Of a stretch of 64,000 nt of DNA, positions 12,900 through 23,800 are shown piece by piece (positions within the stretch are counted from its first letter, which is position 1; the number at the start of each line of letters is the position of its first letter). The stretch is taken from assembly GCA_021613535.1 (NCBI GenBank), contig CP075492.1, forward strand, positions 8,060,001 to 8,124,000, written 5' to 3'. This DNA is from Adineta vaga (taxonomy: Eukaryota > Rotifera). The position numbers were made by a program, and so were the translations under genes. The notes beneath the pieces are model-generated. The model was given only the letters and a program-made list of their open reading frames with translations, searched no databases and was not told where the DNA came from.

Positions 12900-14021
12900 T
12901 TATTCGGTACAAAAACGTTGTATTCGATGATTTAAATGATCAGCAACATAAATGTGACCATTTTGATCTAAGGTTAAACCCCATGGATAGTACAATTGAT
13001 TTTCTTCTTCTTCTTTTTCACGATCACCACTTGCAATAATAGTACCTTCTGTCGCTTCTTTAGGCCAACGCATAACTCGATGATTTCCATAATCTGCAAC
13101 GTAGATATTTTCGGATGCATCGACAACCAATCCTCGTGGAAAACCTCGACCAATAATAGTTCCTTCAGTTGCATCGCTATTCCATTTCATGATACGTTGA
13201 TTCAATGTGTCTGACACATAGAGAGTCTGTTGTGGAGTGACAGAGATATACGTTGGTTGATAGAGTTGATCAAGACCAATACCTTGTCCGTTTCCACCAG
13301 CGACAACGATGCCATTAGGATCCCCCATTTGATATCGTCTGACTTCATGATTTTCGATATCAGACACGTATAGATTTCTTTGATTATCCAAAGCTATTCC
13401 CCAACATCCAATGTTGTCAAGAAGTATTTCACCTTCAGTAGTACCTTCATTTCGAGACCATCGAACAATTCGTCGATTGCCTCGATCACAGATAATAACA
13501 CTATTTGTTTCTTTGTCCAAAAGTAGATCAGTTGGATTACTCAATTGATTTAGTTGATCTCCTTGCTCGTGACCACCTGCAATTATTTGACCATTCTTTT
13601 CATCTATCTTCCATTGAAGAATTCGATGATTACCCCAATCTGCAATAATTATTGTTTGATCCTCATCGATAACCAGACCATAAGGGTAACAGAATTCATC
13701 CAAACCATTGCCTGACCCATATCCACCAGCAACAGTCCTATTATTTTGAGCAGATCCTATTGTCAATGAAATAAACTTCGATAAATGAATGAATTTTCAA
13801 AACTTACGTAGAATAAGATGAAGTACGGCATTATCACCAATTCCATAACTTGATAATAATTTGCTATTTTTAAGTTGTTTTTCTCCAAACATGAGTCGTT
13901 GTAATTCAGTACGAATTCGTTCTTTACTTTGTATCTTTTTCTTTACATTTCGAACGGTATCATTCGGTTGAATGTCTAATGCTATTGATTTTCCTTCGAA
14001 GGTGCGAACAGATATTTGCAT
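12900..14021 (-). CDS. ubiquitin-like domain fused to NHL beta-propeller
   Basis: Two exons, 14021-13808 and 13756-12900, joined by a 51-bp intron with phase 1; product 356 aa. Residues 1-72 are a ubiquitin-like fold (MQISVRTFEGKSIALDI, then VRNVKKKIQSKE and LHLILR), without the C-terminal Gly-Gly needed for processing and conjugation. Residues from about 78 to the end are six NHL repeats, for example YGLVIDEDQTIIIADWGNHR and NIYVADYGNHRVMRWP, which form a six-bladed propeller used for protein or RNA binding. The domain pairing suggests an adaptor that links a bound client to ubiquitin receptors or the proteasome; that is inference. If the intron is not spliced, the first ORF stops two residues later, so splicing decides the fusion. 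Confidence 0.85.
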
Positions 14022-14896
14022 TATTCTAAAAAAAAATGAGTTCGATTCTTATGCTAACTGTTTATCTTAGTTAAAGATAAATTTTGCTTCAAAAATCTTC
14101 TTTTTTTGTATCCCTTCTATACCAGTATATTTACGATAAGAAACGAAAAAGTCTGATGGGGTTTTCATGAGACATTCGTCTTCATCTTATAGACTTTAGA
14201 TGTAACCGATAAAAGTGAGTCTTGTACGTGCGGAAGGACTACACTTTTAGTATAGTATAGATAGAGTTAAGCAAGAATGAGAGGGATCTAAAAAACTTTT
14301 TCTTCGTAGAATGAATGCTTGCATACTAGTACTACTCAGAGAGGAACCTTATTCAATTATATTTTCTATGATATGTTATCTGAATATTTTCTCACTCCTA
14401 TGCTTGTAGACTCTTTTTCTTCGAACTGAGTTTGTTTGCCGCTCTATAGATATGCGCACACATTCCTTTTTTTTTATCAGCTTCGCTGGTCTATAAAAAG
14501 ACGTTTCAGAGGCCCTGTTTCATTTCATTATCATACTTGCACTCTCCATCACATCGTCAAAACATTTTTATATATGCGGTTTCATATATCGATAAGCAAT
14601 GAATATTTTTTCTTATTTAATTCCGTTGAGACGGCAAAAAACAGTTAACTTACATTCGTATTTGTACAGTCTACACAAAGAGAATCGCTCGTCGTTAAGA
14701 GTTACTATGCAAAAATAATGTGTTTTTGTTTTTTCTCTCTTGCCTTACCGCATTTTAACTGGGAAAAATTCAACAGCGACGTCTAGAAAAATGCGCATTT
14801 CTTCTATGTCTATTCTTTGTAGTCTTCATCTCTTTAAAACTCTTTTTTCTTCTAGATTTTACATTTTTTCATTACGATTATTTTCAATTGATCAAC
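14022..14896. other. divergent intergenic region between Ubl-NHL and the long LRR gene
   Basis: The flanking genes start away from each other, so this 0.9 kb holds two promoters. It contains pyrimidine-rich runs (for example 14465-14475 and 14838-14860) but no coding exon, RNA gene or clear repeat. An open frame at 14436-14648 looks like chance. Confidence 0.55.
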
Positions 14897-17800
14897 ATGG
14901 CAGCTAATTTTACAGCATTAGTTGAAAATGTGATCACTTGTCCAATATGTTTGAAACATTTTGATGAACCACGTATGCTACCATGTAAGCATACATTTTG
15001 TTTACAATGTATCCAACATATGACCTCGCAAAACAATGGTCTGTTAGAATGTCCAAAGAAGGATGGAACTACCGTTGAAGGTCATAATATCAATACGTTA
15101 CCATCGAATCAAACTGTGCGGGATCTTATTCAACTATTTGGTAGGTCTTTAAATCACTTTTACGCACTTCACAATCTTACGAACATCCTTTCATATAGAT
15201 CATCCCGAACCTGCTTCTATTCAATGTCAGCGATGTGAAACTAGTGAAGCTGAACATTGGTGTGATAGCGATTGCAAACATTGTTTTTGTTCGAAATGTT
15301 GGGATGCCATTCATGATGTAGGTCAATATCGGAATCATACAAAACTTCCTGTCAAGGACAAACCTGTCGAAGTACCTCGATGTCAAGATCATGGGGATGA
15401 TGGATTGAAATATTGGTGTGAACAATGCACGAAAGAGATTTGTGGTGGATGTCAACAATTACAACATAGAGATCATCGCTTTGTTCTAGTTACTGGTTAT
15501 GTTAAGACCTTAGAAGAACAGGTATGTGTAATTTTTAAAAAGGATTCTTTCAAACTTAATTTGATCTTTGTTATTTTAGTGTGAAAATAACTTACAAGGA
15601 GTTCAGTCATGTTTGTCTTATCGATCGAAACGAGTAGATAAAATGATCCTCGAAGTTGAAAAAGAAAGTCAATCCAATCAAGTGAAGGTCAGCGAAACGA
15701 TGCAAAATCTTCGACAGCTTATCAATGAACAAGAACGCGTTCTGCTGGAAAACATTCGTCAGGATGAAAAGACTCAAAGGACATCAATCGAGGAATATAA
15801 ACGTTTACTTCAGGGTGAACAGCATGGTTTGATTGAACAAGTATTAAATTTCGTAGTTGTTGCGAAAGATAAACAACCGAAGAAACTTTTGGATGCAAGA
15901 CAACCATTTGAAAATTATATAAAAAGGACGAATGAGAAGTTACTAGAACTGAAGCCATTGTCTAGGATTAAAAAACATATAGTAGGTTTTGATAAATTGA
16001 ATGAATTGGAAATGCAAATTCGAAACATGAAATTGGAAAATACAGCGGAATACACAAATCAGCAACTTCAACAGAAAATTGCGAACAGTCCAGATAGATC
16101 GACGCTCAATTTAAGTTCATCAGCACTGACTGATCTTGATATGGAAATTGTGGCCAAGGAAATAGAAATTAACAGGGTATAAAAAACAATTATTTTGTCA
16201 TTTCAATTTAAAATACTATGTTTTAACTAATCTATGGATACTTCTTCTTCTTCGTTGCAGACACTTCGAACATTGCAATTGTATGCGAATCAAATTAGTG
16301 ATATTGGAGCACGACATTTAGCTGATGCTCTAAGAACAAATAAAGTGAGATATTTGTTCTTCTGATGATACTAATATTAGATTCAAATTGGATTAATTTA
16401 TGATATCGATATCATATTCTTTTCTGTTGTTGATATAGACACTTACTGACATACAATTGTATAATAATAAAGTTGGAACTGATGGATTGGAACATTTTGC
16501 AGATGCACTACGGACAAATAAAGTAAGTTGCTTATAATATATGCAATATGTCGACACAGGTTTGAGCAATCATTAGAATATATACAGGGTTTGACTAACA
16601 AGAATAAGTTATAAAACTAATTATTCGTGTGTATACTTTAATATTTCTTTACTTCCCATTACAGACATTGACTACATTGACTTTGTATCAGAATGGTATT
16701 AAGGATGAAGTGGCACAGTGTATTGCTGATGGATTAAAAGTTAATAAAGTAAGTCCTGAAAAGAAGACTTTTTTCAGTTTCTTTAGTTTTTCTTGTGGGA
16801 GGAAAGGCTTGAGATACATAAATCTTTCTGTTTAATCAAATATTGGTCTCATAAATAGGCACATGTTCGAGACTGAATATCAATAACTTACTTTAGATCT
16901 GTGATTCAAATCATCCGCTATTTTCCCCTGTATGTCTTGAAGTAGTATTCTTCAATGGAGATGTTTTCTCGCTAGTTTTGTATTAATGGGAACATGATTT
17001 ACTAGTAGGTGTTCTGATATTGACTTAAGAGGCTACATCCAGCGATTACCTCTTCTAACTACAAACATTTCGTAAGGAGAACTAAATATTGAGTCATAGT
17101 ACTTTTAATTTGAAAGTGTGCTCGTTATGTAAATATGAACAGAAAATGCTGGCACTTTTATTACATATATTTAATTACGTGTTTGTTTTGGAGCATATAT
17201 TTCATTTTAAAAATTATAGGAAATGGAAAATCAAATTCGAAATATCAATGACATACCAGCACCGAAATATGAAAATCAACAATTGCAACAACGTATTACC
17301 GCCAATAGAAATAGAACAATTTTAACTTTGAGTAGTTCACAATTAACGGACCAAGACATGGAAATTGTAGCTGCTGAATTGAAAACTAATACGGTAAGAT
17401 ACTTCTATCTCTTCGAATAGAATTCTACACCAGAACAGGGACTCGACTCTTGTTGAGGATATAGCAAAAATACATACAGAAAATAGAGGTAGCTTTTAAC
17501 TGTCGAGAAGATAGTAACATGACCCTCATTCTTCGTACATTATCAGTCTACTTTTTGTATATAGATAGTAACTCACTTGTATTTGAACGAAAATCAAATT
17601 GGAGATAGTGGAGCACAAAATTTAGCCGATGCACTAAAATCAAACAAAGTAAGTTGATACTCCCATAGATAAGTGTGATTACTTCTGAAACGCGTACCTA
17701 TCAAACATTTTAGTCAGTGACTAGTATAGTAGAGTCGTTCTTTCTTGATTGTTAACATCTCCTTTGATTTATCTCAAGGATTATGAAAATATTTTGACGT

Positions 17801-20800
17801 AAGAGATACCTAGCAGCACTGTTGGAGTTAAAACTGGTTGAATCGGTTATAACTCGATTCAATCCACTGAGTTAAAATGGTTAAGTTGGTTATAACCTAT
17901 TTTAACTCCAACAGTGCCTAGCAGAGAGTTTTATATGAGAATAAACTTCATATCCTTCGCACATTATAAGCTTCAGTGTGAAATATCTTCTTTAATATCC
18001 TTATCTACACTATACAACTTTCATTCTCATTACTTTTCTGACCGTCAAAACATAGTGATAAAATTATATAGAACATCTTCATTTTCTCGTATAGACGTTA
18101 AAGACACTAGATCTACATGAGAATCAAATTGGAGACATCGGAACTCAACACCTTAGTGAAGCCCTGAAAACTAACCAAGTAAGCTACTCTTTTAAACGAC
18201 CTATCCAATAGAAATGTTTAGTTAGTTTGATAGTCTCGTGTTTAACGATTCGATGAATTCTTTATAGTAAAGTGCTGTACTATATAAGTTGTACTCTGGT
18301 GATTTATATTCATATTTAAAGACTACTTTATATACAGAAAGACGATATTTATACGATTTTTTAGAATATTCAATCGCTCAGTAGATTTAGAATATAGATA
18401 TAATAGTGAATTCTTCGTTTTTTCTCATTAACGATGTATGAAATATTATAATATATTTTCTGATACAAATTTTGATGTACTATAGACACTCACACGTTTG
18501 GACATTTATACTAATCAGATCGGAGATATTGGAGCTCAGCATCTAGCCGATGCATTAAAAGTTAATAAAGTAAGTCAACTTCTCAAAAGAGAACACAAAT
18601 ATGGAACAGATCTAATTATTATAAGCTGAGGTCAAAATTTCGTGCTCCATAAGTTAGATATAGATGTAGTTTATAGTCCAGTAATAACAATGTAATCTCT
18701 TTAGCTAATATTTATTCATTGTTTTTAGAAAATCAGTTAAGTATCGATTGTTAGAATTGACTCTCGTCAGTACCTTTTTACTGCATTATTTCAATGGTTG
18801 AGCAGTAAGCAAACTAGCTCAGTTACCATGTTTCTAAAATTTTGAATTACGATACCGATCTAACTGGATAGTTCACTAATATTATGCGAGTTTAACGTCT
18901 CTTCTTTTTCCTCTGTAGGTATTAAAAGAGCTTCAGTTGTTTAATAACAAAATTGGAGACACTGGGGCACAGCATTTGGGAGATGCACTAAAAATCAATC
19001 AAGTAAGCAAGCTTATTCAGTTTATCTTTCCAATGAAGATAGTCAATAAATTAGGAAAATAGTTGTAGGATAGTTAGAAACAAAGAGTGAAATTCAGTTG
19101 AGCAAAATTCGAAAAAAAAACAATGTTTGAATAGTAGGAAAATCATTCTCTAGTTCATCTAATATATATTTGCATTCGCATACAAGATAGAATGAAACAA
19201 TAGGATATTTTAACGGTTTGAATACGTATACAATTTAGATAATGTCAAAATACATTCGTATTCACCAGTTCTTCTATAATTATATACACAGATATATAAA
19301 TCGAGTTCTTTCCTTCTATCGATAGAATATATTTCTTTCAAAAGTATCTAGGATTAAATAACATATGCCATACATCCTCCTTTGTAGAATACTAAAAAGT
19401 GCTGCTTACGATAATTTTCTCTAATTCTATAATGTAGACACTTACATTGATACAACTCCAGACTAATCAGATTGGTGACACTGGAGCACAGTATCTAGCA
19501 GATGCTTTAAAAATTAATCAGGTAAGGAACCTTTATATCTATAATTAAGGATAGGTATGAATAGGGCGTCAATTTAGCATTCACGTCTGCTTCATTCATT
19601 TGTATTTGCCTTGAACTTTTTCTACTATTTGAGCGTTGCGGATACTGATTGTGTTTTTAGTTGAATTTTACCACTTGAATAGCTTTCAAATATCGACATT
19701 TAAGCAATGATATTATGGTAATCTCACTTAATTTAAAGAGAGACAACTGCATCGGATTCGATTGCAGTCTTAAGTGAATTAGCGCTAGAATTTTCATTAT
19801 TTCTGTTTCTTTAATCAATCAATTAGCAATTTGAGTATATCTATAATGAGAATTATCTACTATTTGATCATAGAATATGTTTAACATTTTATATAGAAAC
19901 TAACATATGTCGACTTGGAAAAGAATCAGATTGGCGATACTGGAACACAACATTTAGCTGAAGCATTAAAAGTTAATCGAGTAAGCTGATTGTCTAGTGT
20001 ATTTTATCTAGCAGAGATATTTAACACATGAGAAAAATATTTACACAATTCTTAGAATATTCAAGTTAAGTTACCAAAATATCGTTTTACGTTGATTAGA
20101 TTATTAGAGAAAATGTATTACTTAGTTACGTGTCATCTAGTATTAATGAAGAGCGTCTTATGATTATCGTAGAAATTCCAATAAGATAGTACAATCATTT
20201 GAGAGTATAAATGAAATAAATATAATCTTTTCTCAGTTAAATATTTTTTTTCTTTGCTATTTAAAATTAGAAAGCACATGTATACTAAACATAATCATGT
20301 ATTTTCTTTTATGACAAATAAATAATAATTGCTTACTTTAAACATAGCTAATCTTGTCACATAGACACTGAAAGACTTGCGACTTCAAAAAAATCAGATC
20401 ACAGACAGTGGAGCTCAGCATATAGCAGATGGACTAAAAGCCAATCAAGTGAGCTACGTTTGTTGATAAACTTCACATTGAGATCTCCGTTTTATCGTAC
20501 ACTATTCTTAAGTATTCAGTATTCCACAATTATATTTAAATATGTATAGTGAAAAACTGCTATAGACAACATTGATCATAACTGTTTGTTCGATTTCGAA
20601 TGATGCACTCACATTTTATACAAAGTGATAGTAGTTATCTGTATAAAGAATGACCATAGAAATTCAAGACATGAAAAGTAATTACAGTAATGTTTTTAAT
20701 ATATTTAAAATAACTTCATAGTATAAATAAATCTAACCGACATGCTTTGATAGCATATGTGACATGTCTGAGTTGTACATAAGAAAAGACAATATGAAAG

Positions 20801-23800
20801 ATGCTTTCTTTAAAGGAAGGTAAAATTGTCAAATTTCAATACATCTTTTTCCCCTTATCGTATTAAAAAACGTATTTCTACTGAAATTTTAGTTTACTCA
20901 AAGAAATAGTGCTGTGATGTTGATATTAATGAAGGCATATTTTGTTTATAGAAAATCAGAAGAAACATACTATCTAACATGGATGTTATTCTAATAGTGA
21001 ATCTGCGCTTGATCGAAATAATTGTAAGAACGAGTAAATAAGGATATTTGAAAAGTTCAATAGGTTTCTAAGAGATTAGAAATAGAAGAAATATGCTTAA
21101 TTGACAAAAAGTAGAATTTTGACCGCTAGTGTTCAGTAATACTTATATTCATTATTTTGATTTCTGCTGTAGACATTAAGCATATTAAATCTAAATCAAA
21201 ACCAAATTGGAGATAACGGAGCACAATATCTGAGTGATGCGTTAAAAATTAATCAGGTAAGATACTATTCAAAATGCTTTCACTACTATAGATTAGAGAC
21301 TAGTTAAGCGATTTGAGCTCGTTACAGTTCAGTACTATCAACTAGAGTTCATAGTTGTAATTCTAATTGAATGCTCAAAGGTATCTTTGGATTTTCTTCT
21401 AAAATAAATCTGCGAAAGAAAGTTAGGTTTGTCTTTTCAAACAAATTCGTTCTTTTCGTCTTGTTACGTTTTATTCGATAATATGTTATCGTGTTGACAA
21501 TGTAGTTTGTATATCTTACTAGAGTTGTTTATAGAGATTTTTATATAACCTCTGAATTATTACCATAGCAAGAGTATAAATCAGATAACTATTGCTTATA
21601 TCTTAGAATATTTTTATTCTGTTGAATGAATACAAGAACGAGTAAATCAAGAAAAAAATCGTTGTTATAGATTGCATTCATGTGGATAGTGTTTTTCGTT
21701 TTTACAATGAGACTCAGTGAAATACAAGGAGTCATAAAACAGAGCTGAAATTAAATATCATTTATCATTTACTCACACCCTTTTCTTCATAGTCTCTTCA
21801 ACAAATCTCTCTTAGTGTAAACCAAATCACTGATGCTGGAGCACAATGTTTTGCGGAGACGTTAAAAGTCAATAAAGTAAGACATCGTTTCTTTAAACTT
21901 ACTTCTTCCACTGAAGACACATTTAGAGTAGTTAGATTTTGAGTAGAAATCAAGAAATGTATATTTTATTCTATTAAAATGCAGGAAAATGCTTACTTAG
22001 ATATAGCCATTTAGCTTATTGGCAGTTGCTTTCATCTCACTCTATTAAAAGGAAACTTGTCAGTTAAACTAGAATTACGGGGTAAATGGTGTTCTTTTTT
22101 TATTTATTCCTATAGAATGTGTTTTTTAATGTATATTTATAACGTCAACAATAAAGTCGTTTTTTTCTAATATATTAAGGCCTAAACTAAGGTAGATTCT
22201 ATTCTATCGTTTTTCGAATAATCAATATAATCAAATCCTCATCTACTTTACTGCGTTATTAACAGTTAATAGTGTTTATTTGAGAAATGTACAAAGAATA
22301 GATACAATATGATTTTTTGACTGATCTCTACCGTTACTTCTCACGCATCCTATCAGTAAATACGCGAACACATTTATAAACAATTAGATTAAGAAACCAA
22401 AATGATGATTATGCTTCTGAATATTCATCCGTCCCTTTTTTTATGTAGACGTTAACACTATTGTATCTTGATCAGAATCAAATTGGAGATATTGGAGCGC
22501 AACAACTAGCAGAAGCACTGAAAACAAATAAAGTGAGTCATATTCTCAACTCATATCTGAGAAAAATATTCACATTCTTGAACACATCTACTGAAAGACT
22601 GATAGTTATCAGGCATGCCAAAGATTTGTAACAGATTGTCACGTTTTCCTTTGACATAACTTCAATCTTATTTTGAATATGAAGAGATTCTATATGTTAT
22701 TAGATCTTTTATTTGTACTTGTCTCACAGGTATCTTAGTTTTATCGAGTTGTGCTTCGCATGTACCATCCGCTCGCATTAGTAAATGGTAACATTATTAG
22801 TGTTTATCTACAACTATTTCACATTTAAACTTTGCTATTTTTTATAGACAATAGGATGTTAATGAAATTTAGTCTATAAATAGTTTTTCCTAGCTCATTA
22901 GGACTAGCTTAGAATAGAGAGAGAAATCTTACTGTACTATACTTACTATATTTCGATAATATTCGTTTCAATTGGTCAAGCGTAATGTATTCAATGTATA
23001 TATACAGAAAATTCATCCAACAAATTAGTGTACAGATAGAACACAATTTTGAAAACCATAATATCTGAATAGTTTAGGCTATTCTTCTCTTACCTTCTCC
23101 AGCTCTACGTAGGGTTATCGGGAAGATAGCAGATTCATAGGTCCATCCTCGTTGTGTTTTCTCAATGCTATTTCATATATCATTAACGAATAGACACTCA
23201 CTCAACTATGGCTTCGCGAGAATAGAATCACGGATACCGGGACACAACATCTAGCAGATGCTCTTAAAACTAATACGGTAATTCAGTTTGATAGTTGATT
23301 TTGAAGACCATAGATTCATATGCGATCATTTAGAGTGCTAAAATTAATAGTCAGTACGGGAAAAGATCTCAGTTTTATCTATAGCTTAAGAAAGTTCTAC
23401 AAATTCAGACATCTTATGAAACCTTCTCTTCACGATAAAGATTAACGTGAATCATATGATAATACTAGATGAAATCGAGATTAGAAATAATCGATAATTA
23501 GATATTCAATTCTAAGAGAAGCGTTCAAATCTGTATTTCTTGTTAACATTCTAACTATTTACATCTGTACAAAAGTTTATTTTGTCACAAGTATACACGA
23601 AAACTTCGATAATCAAAGATCGTATTCTTGCCTTTCATACACATTTTATCTAAGAGTAGTGTTTACGAAAAACGCATGTGAGATTTGATGTTAGTTTCAA
23701 TGCACTTGAGCCTCTTTCGATTAGAAACTTCATCAATTTTGAATGATGACATAGTTCATCTAATTCAGAATATTCCAGTGTCGAAGTTTTTAAAATAGAA

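Noticed and set aside
14436-14648. 70-residue plus-strand frame in the divergent spacer
   Set aside because: Uneven Phe/His-rich composition, no domain, no splice partner; it lies between two promoters.
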